Source: an uncultured Ruminococcus sp. (GTDB lineage: Bacteria; Bacillota; Clostridia; Oscillospirales; Acutalibacteraceae). From it: 64,000 nt of DNA. The notes under the pieces were generated by a model, which made no database searches, was not told the DNA's origin, and was given only the letters and a program-made list of their open reading frames with translations. Made by a program: the position numbers and the translations under genes. This document shows, in pieces, positions 51,521 through 60,876 of the stretch. Position 1 is the stretch's first letter. Each line of letters starts with the position of its first letter. Location: NCBI GenBank assembly GCA_902765625.1, contig CACXAO010000004.1:1-64000 (forward strand), given 5' to 3'.

Positions 51521-53863
51521 TTACCTTCTAATTTTCTTGTTTTTGTTCTTTTGAATGAATCTGTCCGCGATCGTGTACATCAGGTTGAAAAGCACCAGCG
51601 TTGCCGCGGCGAGTATGCAGAGAATGATGATTGCGTCCGTTCCGAGGAAAACGAGGTTAAACAGCTTGCCGAAGAAGATGAACACGATCGTAAGACCCAG
51701 CGTGCTCAGAACGAGCATTGCGGTTCGAAGGGCGTTGAGCGGAAGCGACAGCCTGATCACAAGCAGCAGGCACGAAAGCGCGGTGACATAGACCGCTATG
51801 GTCGAGATCTCCTCGTGGGAAATCGGGAGAACTAGGCTGAGTATCGCGGCGGTTATGACGTTGAGGAAAACGGATATCGCCGCCGGCAAGGCACGCGCGA
51901 TTATATTGAGCGTAAAGTTGCCCTTGACAATATTGCGGTTCGGCTGCAGCGCGAGGACGAACGACGGAAAACCGATTGTCAGCGCGCCGATAAGAGTAAG
52001 CTGGATCGGCTCGAACGGATATGTTATCGCGGTGAAGGTGAAGAACAGCGCGAGAAGAATCGAATAAATCGTCTTGACGAGATAGAGCGAGGAGCTTCGC
52101 TCAATATTATTGATGGTACGTCTGCCCTCCGCGACTACCTCCGGCATGGCGGCAAAGTCGTTATCGACGAGGACAAGCTGCGAAACGTTGCGCGCTGCCT
52201 CGCTGCCTGACGCCATTGCCACAGAGCAATCAGCCTCCTTGAGCGCGAGAACGTCGTTAACGCCGTCGCCCGTCATGGCGACCGAATGGCCGTGGGCTTT
52301 AAGCGCGAGAACGAGCTTCTTTTTCTGAGCCGGGGTGACTCTGCCGAAAATGTTGTACTTCTCGGCTGCTTCGTCAAGCTGCTCGTCGGTTTTGATCTCT
52401 GTCATATCAACCGCGCGGTCAGCGCCCTCAATTCCCGTTTCCATCGCTATATTGCGAACGGTCTGAACGCTGTCGCCCGAAATGACCTTCAGCGTCACGC
52501 CCTGTTCCTTGAAGTAGTCGACGGTCCGGTTTACGTTTTCGCGCATGGTGTCCTTGATAAGCACTAGAGCCATCGGGGTGAGGCCGTCAGGCAGCTTTTG
52601 TCCATCAATCGGAGAATCGCTTTTTGCGAGCGCGATAATGCGCACTGTGTCCAAAATTGCAGAGATACGCTCGAAAACCTCTTTGTATTTTTCTTTATCG
52701 GAAAATACAAATTCCGCAGCACCGATTATGTAGGTCTTTCCGTCGGCAAACCCGCCGCCCGACCACTTGGTTTCCGATGAAAACGGAGTGAAACGCTTGC
52801 ATTCAACAGGCTTAATATCATCCGTGTAGTCCGCGATCGCCTGCAGCGTGGCGTTGATGTCCTCGCTGGCGTGGCGGACGGATGACAGCGCGGTTTTTAT
52901 CTCCGCTTCGTCCGCGTTAAGACAAATCAAATCCGAAACGTGCATTGCGTCGGCAGTCAGGGTGCCCGTCTTGTCAAGGCAGATAACGTCGACCCTCGCG
53001 AGGGTCTCGATACAGTACATCTCGTTTACAAGCACCTTTTTGCGCGAAAGGCGGATGATTGAAACCGCGAGAACGGAGCTTGTCAGCAGGATCATGCCGC
53101 CGGGTATCATGCCGACGAGAGCGGCTACGGTGCTGACGACCGACTGCTGCAGACCCGCATTCTGGAAGAACAGGTGGCTGCAAAACAGCAGCGCGCCTAT
53201 CGGGAAGATGATGATCGTGCACAGCTTGATAATAAACTTGAACGACCTCAGAATCTGCGAATTATTCTTTTTGATGTACTTGGCTTCGCTGTTGATTTTG
53301 GCGGCATAGCAGTCAGCGCCTATCCTTGTCACGCGCGCGCAGCACTTGCCGGCGGAGATGAAGCTGCCCGAGAGCATTTCGCCGCCCACGGATTTTTCGA
53401 TCAAATCGGACTCGCCCGTCAGCAGGCTCTCGTTGACCTTGCAGGAGCCGTCGATAACAACGCAGTCGGCAGGAATCTGATTGCTGCGGGAAAGAAAGAT
53501 CACATCGTCGAGCACAAGCTCTTCCTTGGGAATCTGAACCGTTTTGCCGTCGCGCAGAACCTCAGCCTTCGTCTCTGTCAGGATAGTGAGCTTGTCTACG
53601 CTCTGCTTTGAACGTATCTCCTGAACTATTCCGATTATCGTGTTGAAAAATACAACGCCGATAAACAGCAGATTTTTATAGGAGCCGACAAGCAGCAGCG
53701 ATACAAACAGCACTACGTTTATCAAATTGAAAAGCGTACAGATGTTATCGTAAAAAATGCGTTTTATCGATTTTGTTTTGAGCGTTACAGCGGCGTTTGT
53801 TTTGCCTTCTCTTTGACGCTCGGCGACCTCTGATGATGTTAATCCTTTAACTGACTCTGACAT
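51521..53863 (-). CDS. P-type (HAD-IC) cation-transporting ATPase, CtpE-like
   Basis: The start at 53863 has TGAGG six bases upstream; the longer frame upstream is spurious. The 780-residue protein has the P-type layout: two helices (about 40-80), actuator domain with LTGES (148-152), helix pair 3-4 (about 205-275), phosphorylation motif DKTGTLT with Asp297, hinge MTGDGVNDVLALKEAD, and six C-terminal helices. The helix-4 motif reads PGGM (254-257) where PEGL is usual, so an ion ligand is changed. The group resembles CtpE/HAD-IC ATPases, suggested to move Ca2+; the ion is unproven. Confidence 0.9.
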   Translation of the reverse strand: MSESVKGLTSSEVAERQREGKTNAAVTLKTKSIKRIFYDNICTLFNLINVVLFVSLLLVGSYKNLLFIGVVFFNTIIGIVQEIRSKQSVDKLTILTETKAEVLRDGKTVQIPKEELVLDDVIFLSRSNQIPADCVVIDGSCKVNESLLTGESDLIEKSVGGEMLSGSFISAGKCCARVTRIGADCYAAKINSEAKYIKKNNSQILRSFKFIIKLCTIIIFPIGALLFCSHLFFQNAGLQQSVVSTVAALVGMIPGGMILLTSSVLAVSIIRLSRKKVLVNEMYCIETLARVDVICLDKTGTLTADAMHVSDLICLNADEAEIKTALSSVRHASEDINATLQAIADYTDDIKPVECKRFTPFSSETKWSGGGFADGKTYIIGAAEFVFSDKEKYKEVFERISAILDTVRIIALAKSDSPIDGQKLPDGLTPMALVLIKDTMRENVNRTVDYFKEQGVTLKVISGDSVQTVRNIAMETGIEGADRAVDMTEIKTDEQLDEAAEKYNIFGRVTPAQKKKLVLALKAHGHSVAMTGDGVNDVLALKEADCSVAMASGSEAARNVSQLVLVDNDFAAMPEVVAEGRRTINNIERSSSLYLVKTIYSILLALFFTFTAITYPFEPIQLTLIGALTIGFPSFVLALQPNRNIVKGNFTLNIIARALPAAISVFLNVITAAILSLVLPISHEEISTIAVYVTALSCLLLVIRLSLPLNALRTAMLVLSTLGLTIVFIFFGKLFNLVFLGTDAIIILCILAAATLVLFNLMYTIADRFIQKNKNKKIRR

Positions 53864-54018
53864 TTTGAACCTCAGCAATAAAAATATATGAAAAAAATGC
53901 GGATTACCGCGATTTACGCAAGCTGCGCTTCCAAAGATTTTCGGAATAATCAAAACGCGGCGTTTTCTTATATTATAAATGCAAAAGCTAATTTGGGCAA
54001 CAGAAAGAAGGTGATTTT

Positions 54019-55020
54019 TTGAAAAAATTTGCAAGAACAACCGCCGTTGCGCTGTCGCTTGCACTTATCTTAACAGGAATACCCTTGTCTGCGGCTGCTG
54101 AAAACAAAACCGTTATTCTCGGCGGACAGCCCTTCGGTGTGAAATTTTATAACGACGGCGTTATGATCATCGAGCTGGAGGAGTTCTTTAACGGCAGCCG
54201 GTACGTTTGCCCGGCAAAGGACGGCGGTCTTGAGGTCGACGACGTTATCAAAAAGGTAAACGGCATTGACATCAACACAAACGAGGACTTGAAGGACGCG
54301 GCTACGGGCTGCGGCGGCAAACCGATGAGCGTTATTATTGAACGCGACGGCAAACAGCTGTGCAAAAGCGTTACTCCCGAGTCAAACACGGTGGGAACCT
54401 ATCTTCTCGGCGCATGGGTGCGCGACAGCTGCGCCGGAATCGGCACCGTGACCTATTACGACCCCGATAATAATTATTTTGCCGCGCTCGGCCACGGAAT
54501 ATGCGACCGCGACACAGGCGCAATGATGCCGCTCGGCAAGGCTGAGATCGTAGGCGCAAGCATCAGCTCGGTTGAAAAAAGCAGCGCCGGCAAGGCAGGC
54601 AGCCTGAACGGTTATTTTACCGACAAAACCCTCGGAACTGTGACAAGCAACACCGGAAACGGCATTTTCGGAACAATAATCGACAATGATTATACCGGCG
54701 GTCAAAAAGCTGAGATCGCCTCGTTCAGCGAAATAAAACCAGGCGACGCGCAGGTTATAACAACGCTGAACGGCGAGGAACCAAAGAGCTACGACCTGAA
54801 AATCACTGCCATCCGCAACGACGATCCGCGAAATAATGAAAATTTTGTCATAAAAGTTACAGACGAGCGGTTACTTGTCGAATGCGGAGGAATCGTGCAG
54901 GGTATGAGCGGCAGTCCTATTGTGCAAAACGGCAAATTGGTCGGTGCGGTGACTCATGTTTTCCTGAACAATCCCGAGGAAGGTTACGGCGTTGCAGCAC
55001 AATTTATGGTGTCGGACTAA
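54019..55020 (+). CDS. spoIVB: SpoIVB peptidase (S55 family)
   Basis: SpoIVB is made in the forespore and cleaves SpoIVFA, which releases SpoIVFB to activate sigma-K. The TTG start has AAGGTG six bases upstream. The 333-residue protein has a signal sequence or anchor (about 5-27), a PDZ domain (about 45-115), and an S55 serine-protease domain with the histidine in ALGHG (His159) and the nucleophile in GMSGSP (Ser297). It is shorter than the Bacillus enzyme, mainly in the N-terminal part. It precedes spo0A, as in most spore formers. Confidence 0.93.
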   Translation: MKKFARTTAVALSLALILTGIPLSAAAENKTVILGGQPFGVKFYNDGVMIIELEEFFNGSRYVCPAKDGGLEVDDVIKKVNGIDINTNEDLKDAATGCGGKPMSVIIERDGKQLCKSVTPESNTVGTYLLGAWVRDSCAGIGTVTYYDPDNNYFAALGHGICDRDTGAMMPLGKAEIVGASISSVEKSSAGKAGSLNGYFTDKTLGTVTSNTGNGIFGTIIDNDYTGGQKAEIASFSEIKPGDAQVITTLNGEEPKSYDLKITAIRNDDPRNNENFVIKVTDERLLVECGGIVQGMSGSPIVQNGKLVGAVTHVFLNNPEEGYGVAAQFMVSD

Positions 55021-55114
55021 CCGTTATTCAACTATATATTGTGTAGTTTTCTGTAAAAGAAAAAAGGTAAGAAAAACCGCCGCAAAAAAATATGAAAAAA
55101 ATTCTCGGAAGCTA

Positions 55115-55143
55115 TTGCCAAATTTACCATTTTATGGTAATAT
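55115..55143 (+). promoter_or_regulatory. Promoter of spo0A with palindrome at the -10
   Basis: TTGCCA (55115-55120) and TAATAT (55138-55143) are 17 bp apart. The inverted repeat TTACCA-N5-TGGTAA (55124-55140) overlaps the -10, a possible operator. It leaves no clear sigma-H consensus. Confidence 0.6.
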
Positions 55144-55171
55144 TATTTCACAATCAAAAAGTTAGGAGATT

Positions 55172-55948
55172 ATGAACATGGACAATAGCCAGAAAGTGAT
55201 TATTACCGAGGAAGCGGCGGATTTTTCGTCGGAAAGCTTAAAAAGGTTTCAGGATTGCAATATTTCTACCGTCTTTTGTGCGAAGGACGGAGAGGAGCTT
55301 TGCAGCAGGATCCGCAGCGAATCGCCCGATGTGGTTGTGATGGACGCGTTCATGACGCGGCTCGACTCAATCGGGGTTATTCGCAACATTAAACGACAAA
55401 CCGAGCGGGTACCGAAGTTTATTGTGTTCTCGTCCTTCCACAGCTCTCTCCTTGAGCGCGAGGTGATGAACGCCGGTGCGGATTACTTTATGCTCAAGCC
55501 CTACGACGTGGGTCAGCTCTGTGATAAAATAGCGCTCCTGACCAAGAAAACAGCCGACAACCTGTTTTTCGCGCCTATCCGCTTTGACGAGTACAGCATT
55601 GAGGTCAAGGTCACGCAGGTTCTTCACGAAATCGGCGTGCCTGCCCACATCAAGGGTTACCACTACCTGCGCGACTCTATTATGATGTCGGTTGAGAAGC
55701 CCGATATCATCAATGCCGTGACCAAGCAGCTTTACCCTGCCGTCGCGAAAAAGTACGCAACCACTCCGTCAAGGGTTGAGCGCGCTATCAGACACGCGAT
55801 TGAGGTTGCCTGGGATCGCGGAAGCGTCGACGTGCTCAATTCTTACTTCGGTTACACGATCCACAACGACAGAGGTAAGCCCACCAACAGCGAATTTATT
55901 GCCATGATATCAGACAGACTTCGCCTGCAGCTTAAAAACGCATCTTAA
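55172..55948 (+). CDS. spo0A: Sporulation response regulator Spo0A
   Basis: Spo0A is the master regulator that starts sporulation when phosphorylated. The 258-residue protein has a receiver domain (about 1-125) with the phosphoacceptor Asp58 in VVMDAFM, the conserved Lys109 in MLKPYD, and Glu13-Glu14 where most receivers have two Asp. The C-terminal effector domain (about 145-255) has the DNA-recognition stretch TTPSRVERAIRHAIEVAW (in part) that is diagnostic of Spo0A. An ATG at 55178 is an alternative start with better spacing from GGAG. It follows spoIVB and has its own promoter. Confidence 0.95.
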   Translation: MNMDNSQKVIITEEAADFSSESLKRFQDCNISTVFCAKDGEELCSRIRSESPDVVVMDAFMTRLDSIGVIRNIKRQTERVPKFIVFSSFHSSLLEREVMNAGADYFMLKPYDVGQLCDKIALLTKKTADNLFFAPIRFDEYSIEVKVTQVLHEIGVPAHIKGYHYLRDSIMMSVEKPDIINAVTKQLYPAVAKKYATTPSRVERAIRHAIEVAWDRGSVDVLNSYFGYTIHNDRGKPTNSEFIAMISDRLRLQLKNAS

Positions 55949-55964
55949 CAAACACTAAAAAACG

Positions 55965-55992
55965 CACCGCATTTCAAAAGCGAAATGCGGTG
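55965..55992 (-). terminator. Terminator of the purine operon
   Basis: CACCGCATTTC and GAAATGCGGTG form a perfect 11-bp stem with a 6-nt loop, followed on the minus strand by GCGTTTTTT. It also closes the spo0A transcript from the other side. Confidence 0.9.
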
Positions 55993-56007
55993 TTGATCTT
56001 TAAAAAA

Positions 56008-57273
56008 TTATTTTGTACGTCCGATATCGTGACGGAAGTGCATGCCCTCAAAGCTGATTTTATCTACAGCGGCGTATGCCTTTTCAAGAGCCTCGTCAAG
56101 AGTCGCAGCCGTTGCGGTAACGCCGAGAACGCGTCCTCCGTTTGTATAGAACTTACCGTTTTCGTACTTCGTGCCAGCGTGATACACGATCGCGCCGTCT
56201 ACCTGACCGTTATCGTCCATGCCGAACATCTCGATTCCCTTTTTGTAGGACACGGGATAACCGCCGCTTGCCATTACAACGCATGCAGCAGCACCGTCAT
56301 ACCACTCGATATCGAGGTCCGAGAGCTTCTCGTCGATAACAGCCTCGCAGATGTCTACGAGATCGGTCTTGAGTCTCGGAAGAACTACCTGAGCCTCTGG
56401 GTCGCCGAAGCGCGCGTTGTACTCGATAACCTTGGGGCCGTTGGGGGTCATCATCAATCCGAAGTACAGACAGCCCTTAAACGGTCTGCCCTCCTTATTC
56501 ATCGCCTCGATGGTGGGCTTAAAGATGGTCTCCATGCACTCCTCGGCGAGAGCATCGGTGTAGTAGGGGTTCGGACTTACGGTGCCCATGCCGCCTGTGT
56601 TGAGACCCTCGTCGTTGTCGTAGGCGCGCTTGTGGTCCTTGGAGCTGACCATAGGCTTAACGCACTTGCCGTCGGTAAACGCGAGAACCGAAACCTCGGG
56701 ACCCGTGAGGAATTCCTCGATGACAATGTTATTGCCCGAATCGCCGAACTGCTTGTCCTCCATGATGGACTTGATCGCCGATACAGCGTCGTCGATCGTC
56801 TGAGCGATAATTACGCCCTTGCCGAGCGCAAGGCCGTCTGCCTTGACTACGACGGGAACAGTATTCTCAGCCTTGACGTAGGCGATCGCCTTTTCGGGGT
56901 CGTCAAATACCTCGTACTTGGCGGTGGGAATGCCGTACTTCTTCATCAGGTTCTTTGAGAATACCTTTGAAGCCTCGATGATCGCGGCGCTTGCGTTGGG
57001 ACCGAAGGCGCGGATGCCCTCAGCCTGAAACGCGTCGACCATGCCTGCCGCAAGCGGATCGTCGGGCGCGACAAATACCAGATCGATACCGTTCTCCTTG
57101 GCGAAGCTGACCATGTTCTCCTTGTCCATTACGCCGATGTTGACGATCTCGGCGTCACGGGAAATGCCGCCGTTGCCGGGCGCGCAGTAAAGCTTGGTGC
57201 ACTTGGGGCTTTCGAGCAGCTTTTTGATCAGGGCGTGTTCCCTGCCGCCCGAGCCAATCATTAATATTTTCAT
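56008..57273 (-). CDS. purD: Phosphoribosylamine-glycine ligase
   Basis: PurD makes glycinamide ribonucleotide from phosphoribosylamine and glycine with ATP. The 421-residue ATP-grasp protein starts MKILMIGSGGREHALIKKL (in part GSGGREHAL). KADGLALGKGVII is the ATP-binding loop, and RFGDPEAQVVLP carries metal ligands. It is the last gene of the purine operon, although the reaction is an early step. Confidence 0.97.
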   Translation of the reverse strand: MKILMIGSGGREHALIKKLLESPKCTKLYCAPGNGGISRDAEIVNIGVMDKENMVSFAKENGIDLVFVAPDDPLAAGMVDAFQAEGIRAFGPNASAAIIEASKVFSKNLMKKYGIPTAKYEVFDDPEKAIAYVKAENTVPVVVKADGLALGKGVIIAQTIDDAVSAIKSIMEDKQFGDSGNNIVIEEFLTGPEVSVLAFTDGKCVKPMVSSKDHKRAYDNDEGLNTGGMGTVSPNPYYTDALAEECMETIFKPTIEAMNKEGRPFKGCLYFGLMMTPNGPKVIEYNARFGDPEAQVVLPRLKTDLVDICEAVIDEKLSDLDIEWYDGAAACVVMASGGYPVSYKKGIEMFGMDDNGQVDGAIVYHAGTKYENGKFYTNGGRVLGVTATAATLDEALEKAYAAVDKISFEGMHFRHDIGRTK

Positions 57274-57283
57274 ATTTTACCTC

Positions 57284-58462
57284 TTAGTGGTGGAACAGAC
57301 GGATGCCCGTGAAGGACATGGTCATGCCGTACTTGTTGCAGGTGTCGATAACGTTGTCGTCGCGGATGGAGCCGCCGGGCTGAGCTACGAACTCAACGCC
57401 GGAACGCTTTGCTCTCTCAATGTTGTCGCCGAACGGGAAGAACGCGTCGGAACCGAGAGATACGCCGCTGAAGGTTGAGAGCCACTCCTTCTTCTCCTCG
57501 CGGGTAAGGGGTTCGGGCTTTGTCTTGAAGAACTGCTCCCAAACGCCGTCTGCAAGAACGTCCTCGTAGTCGTCGGAGATGTAAACGTCGATGGTGTTGT
57601 CTCTGTCGGGACGGCGGATATTGTCAACGAAGGGCAGGTTCATTACCTTCGGATGCTGTCTGAGATACCAGATGTCAGCCTTGTTGCCGGCAAGACGGGT
57701 GCAGTGGATTCTGGACTGCTGACCTGCGCCTACGCCGATCGCCTGACCGCCCTTTGCGTAGCATACGGAGTTGGACTGGGTGTATTTGAGGGTGATGAGA
57801 GCGATAAGCAGGTCGCGCTTTGCCTCGTCGGTGAGGTTCTTGTTCTCGGTGACGATGTTCTGCAGAAGCATATTTTCGTCAATAACAAGCTCGTTTCTGC
57901 CCTGCTCAAAGGTTACGCCGAATACGTCCTTGTGCTCAACGGGGTTGGGCTTGTAGTCGGGATTGATTTTAACGACGTTGTAGCTGCCCTTGCGCTTTGT
58001 CTTGAGAACCTCAAGCGCCTCGGGAGTGTAGTCGGGTGCGATGATGCCGTCGGAAACCTCGCGCTGGAGAAGCTTTGCGGTCTGGACGTCGCAGGTGTCG
58101 GAAAGCGCTACCCAGTCGCCGTATGACGACATTCTGTCGGCGCCGCGCGCCATTGCGTAGGCTGAGGCAATCGGAGAAAGCTCGAGGTCGTCTACAAAGT
58201 AGATCTTCCTGAGGGTGTCGGAAAGCTCGGTTGCAACCGCCGCGCCGGCCGGGCTTACGTGCTTGAAGGAAGCCGCCGCGGGAAGTCCCGTTGCAGCCTT
58301 CAACTCGCGGACGAGCTGGTAGGAGTTAAAAGCGTCGAGAAAGTTGATGTAGCCGGGCTTGCCGTTGAGCACCTCTACGGGCAGCTCTGAGCCGTCCTGC
58401 ATAAAAATCTTTGAAGGCTTCTGGTTCGGGTTACAGCCGTATTTCAAGAGTAATTCGTTCAT
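57284..58462 (-). CDS. AICAR transformylase without the IMP cyclohydrolase domain
   Basis: This enzyme formylates AICAR to FAICAR with 10-formyl-tetrahydrofolate. In most bacteria it is the C-terminal half of PurH; here it stands alone at 392 residues and starts LLKYGCNPNQKPSKIF, with SFKHVSPAGAAV and the C-terminal FFPFGDN. The N-terminal MGS-like cyclohydrolase half is missing. The next gene upstream encodes a separate PurO-type cyclohydrolase that would complete the pathway. It lies 12 bp after that gene and 10 bp before purD. Confidence 0.92.
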   Translation of the reverse strand: MNELLLKYGCNPNQKPSKIFMQDGSELPVEVLNGKPGYINFLDAFNSYQLVRELKAATGLPAAASFKHVSPAGAAVATELSDTLRKIYFVDDLELSPIASAYAMARGADRMSSYGDWVALSDTCDVQTAKLLQREVSDGIIAPDYTPEALEVLKTKRKGSYNVVKINPDYKPNPVEHKDVFGVTFEQGRNELVIDENMLLQNIVTENKNLTDEAKRDLLIALITLKYTQSNSVCYAKGGQAIGVGAGQQSRIHCTRLAGNKADIWYLRQHPKVMNLPFVDNIRRPDRDNTIDVYISDDYEDVLADGVWEQFFKTKPEPLTREEKKEWLSTFSGVSLGSDAFFPFGDNIERAKRSGVEFVAQPGGSIRDDNVIDTCNKYGMTMSFTGIRLFHH

Positions 58463-58474
58463 TTTATTATCCCC

Positions 58475-59191
58475 TTATTTATTCTTATTGATGATTCTGG
58501 AATCTGCCTTGCCGGTCTCTACGTCGATATAGCGCACAAAGAGCGATACCTTGTTGTCGCTGTCGAGAGCGTCCCATACCTTCTGAGCAAAAGCGTCGAT
58601 ATCGTCGTCGCCGATCTCAACAAGAGTAGGCTCGCCTTCAAAGCTGGGAAGCGGATTACCGTCGCCCATGTAGGTGTGAATGAAACGACCCTTGCCTGCG
58701 AGAGGCGCGTCGTACGAGAAGGTGTAACGCTCGCAGCAGTCGGGGTTGCCGTCGGCGCTCTTGAGGATCGAGAGCGCGTAGTTCATCTTGCCGTCGGAGC
58801 ACTTTACGATACCCGAAATTCTGGGTGTGTAGTTGGGTGCGTCAGGCTCGAACTCGCGGGTGCGCAGCGACTGCTCAAAGGTGAGCTGCTGGTTCATAAG
58901 CTCGTAAATAGTATCGGTCTGGTCGCCGTTTGTTACGATGGTCTTGTTGCCGAGAACGCGTACAGGCGCGTAAATGATCAGCGACGGGTCGACGAGCTTT
59001 GAGGGGTCGAACGCCTCAGTCTTGATGCCGTCAGCCGTCTCTACAAAAATTCTGTTTCTGCTGTTCTCGCTTCTGCCCATGATGAAGTAGGCGATCACAG
59101 CCTTTTTGCCGTCCGCGCTTCTGCCGAGGACGATGCCTCTGCCCGGATAGCTTGTGGACGAGATTTCTTTGGTGAGTGATACCGCTTTCAT
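58475..59191 (-). CDS. purO: IMP cyclohydrolase, PurO (archaeal) type
   Basis: PurO closes FAICAR to IMP, the last step of de novo purine synthesis. The 238-residue protein resembles the PF07826 family first defined in archaea, with SYPGRGIVLGRS near the start, IAYFIMGRSENSRNR, and YTPRISG in the middle. It lies directly between purN and the lone AICAR transformylase, which supports the role. Its presence explains why the transformylase lacks a cyclohydrolase half. Confidence 0.88.
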   Translation of the reverse strand: MKAVSLTKEISSTSYPGRGIVLGRSADGKKAVIAYFIMGRSENSRNRIFVETADGIKTEAFDPSKLVDPSLIIYAPVRVLGNKTIVTNGDQTDTIYELMNQQLTFEQSLRTREFEPDAPNYTPRISGIVKCSDGKMNYALSILKSADGNPDCCERYTFSYDAPLAGKGRFIHTYMGDGNPLPSFEGEPTLVEIGDDDIDAFAQKVWDALDSDNKVSLFVRYIDVETGKADSRIINKNK

Positions 59192-59203
59192 TTTTGCCTC
59201 CGT

Positions 59204-59830
59204 TTATTCAAGAATTTCGGTGATGTTACCGGTTACTTTTATTTTATCGTTGCAAAACAGGTCTACCGCGCGCGGAAGAATGAGCCATTCAGCCTGCTCC
59301 ATAACTCTCTTTTGTAAAACCTCGGGAGTGTCGCCGGTCTTGACCTCGACTGCCTTCTGGATGATGATCGGGCCGCCGTCGCAGATTTCGTTTACAAAAT
59401 GCGCGGTCGCTCCCGTTACCTTCACGCCTTTTTTGAGAGCCTCCTCGTGGACGCGGAGTCCGTAGTAGCCCTCGCCGCAGAAGGACGGAATAAGCGCGGG
59501 ATGAATATTTATAATTCTGTTAGAGAAATTTGAGATGACCTTGCCGCCGAGGATCGTCATAAATCCGGCGAGAACTATCAGGTCGGCGTTCTTCGCCTTG
59601 AGAAGCGCGGTAAGCGCCTCGTCGTAGGCGTCGAAGCTCTCAAAGTCCTTTCGGCGGATTACCTCGGTGGGAATATTGTTGTTCGCGGCTCTTGTCAGCG
59701 CGTAGGCGTTGGGGTTTGAGGAAACCACGCAGGTGATTTTTCCGCCCGTTATCTTTCCGCTGTTCTGAGCGTCAATGAGCGCCTGCAGATTTGTGCCGCC
59801 GCCCGATACAAGTACGACAATGTTTTTCAT
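59204..59830 (-). CDS. purN: Phosphoribosylglycinamide formyltransferase
   Basis: PurN transfers a formyl group from 10-formyl-tetrahydrofolate to GAR. The 208-residue protein starts NIVVLVSGGGTNLQALI with the phosphate-binding loop. The catalytic region INIHPALIPSF carries the Asn-His pair, and VTGATAHFVNEICDGGPII (in part) holds the active-site Asp. Its start overlaps the purM stop by one base. Confidence 0.97.
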   Translation of the reverse strand: MKNIVVLVSGGGTNLQALIDAQNSGKITGGKITCVVSSNPNAYALTRAANNNIPTEVIRRKDFESFDAYDEALTALLKAKNADLIVLAGFMTILGGKVISNFSNRIINIHPALIPSFCGEGYYGLRVHEEALKKGVKVTGATAHFVNEICDGGPIIIQKAVEVKTGDTPEVLQKRVMEQAEWLILPRAVDLFCNDKIKVTGNITEILE

Positions 59831-60864
59831 TATGCGAACACAACTCCCTCGTCGCCCTCAATCACCTCGCCGAGAATCACAGCGTCCTCGCCGTTCTCCT
59901 TAAGAACCGCGAGAGCCTTGTCGGCGTCCTCCTTGGCTACGGCGGCGATCATGCCTACGCCCATGTTGAAGGTGTTGTACATATCGTGCTCGGAAATATT
60001 TCCGACGCGCTGCATGAGCTTGAAAATCGGGAGCACGGGGATATTTTCCTTAATGACCTTAGCGGTCATGCCGTCCTTGAGCATTCGCGGAATGTTCTCG
60101 TAGAAGCCGCCGCCCGTGATATGGGAAACCGCCTTGACCTCTACCTCCTTCATAAGGGCGAGGATGGGCTTTACGTAAATCTTGGTGGGAGTGAGCAGTG
60201 TCTCGCCGAGAGGCTTGTCAAGCTCGGGATAGGTATTGTTGATGGTCTCCTCGTTGATGTTGAAGATTTTTCTGACGAGAGAGAAGCCGTTTGAGTGAAC
60301 GCCCGAAGAACGCAGGCCGATAAGAACGTCGCCCGCCTTGAGCTTTGAGCCGTCAATCATCTTGGGCTTGTCCGCGATGCCTACGCAGAAGCCTGCGACG
60401 TCGTACTCGTCCTCGGGCATAAGGCCGGGATGCTCGGCTGTTTCGCCGCCCACGAGAGCGCACTCGGACTGAACGCAGCCCTCCGCGATGCCCTCGACGA
60501 TGGACGCGACCTTCTCGGGAATGTTCTTGCCGATCGCGATGTAGTCGAGGAAGAACAGCGGTTTTGCGCCGCAGCAGATAACGTCGTTGACGCACATGGC
60601 AACGGAGTCAATTCCGATGGTGTTGTGCTTGTTGAGCAGGAAGGCAAGCTTGATTTTGGTGCCTACGCCGTCGGTGCCGCTGATCAAAACCGGCTCCTCC
60701 ATACCGGCAAAGTCGGGCTTGAAAAGTCCGCCGAAGCCGCCGATACCCGATACAACGCCCGGGGTATTGGTGCGCGCAACGTGCTTTTTCATCAGCTCCA
60801 CGCTCTTGTAGCCGGCTGTGATGTCAACGCCTGCCGCCTTGTAACTTTCTGAAAAGCTTTCCAT
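59830..60864 (-). CDS. purM: Phosphoribosylformylglycinamidine cyclo-ligase
   Basis: PurM closes the imidazole ring of AIR using ATP. The 344-residue protein has the family start SYKAAGVDITAGYKSVELMK (in part AGVDI), the GTDGVGTKIKLA motif and the metal-site block CVNDVICCGAKPLFFLDY (in part). SGVHSNGFSLVRK is a later family block. It lies 12 bp after purF and is coupled to purN. Confidence 0.97.
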   Translation of the reverse strand: MESFSESYKAAGVDITAGYKSVELMKKHVARTNTPGVVSGIGGFGGLFKPDFAGMEEPVLISGTDGVGTKIKLAFLLNKHNTIGIDSVAMCVNDVICCGAKPLFFLDYIAIGKNIPEKVASIVEGIAEGCVQSECALVGGETAEHPGLMPEDEYDVAGFCVGIADKPKMIDGSKLKAGDVLIGLRSSGVHSNGFSLVRKIFNINEETINNTYPELDKPLGETLLTPTKIYVKPILALMKEVEVKAVSHITGGGFYENIPRMLKDGMTAKVIKENIPVLPIFKLMQRVGNISEHDMYNTFNMGVGMIAAVAKEDADKALAVLKENGEDAVILGEVIEGDEGVVFA

Positions 60865-60876
60865 AAAAATCCTCCG

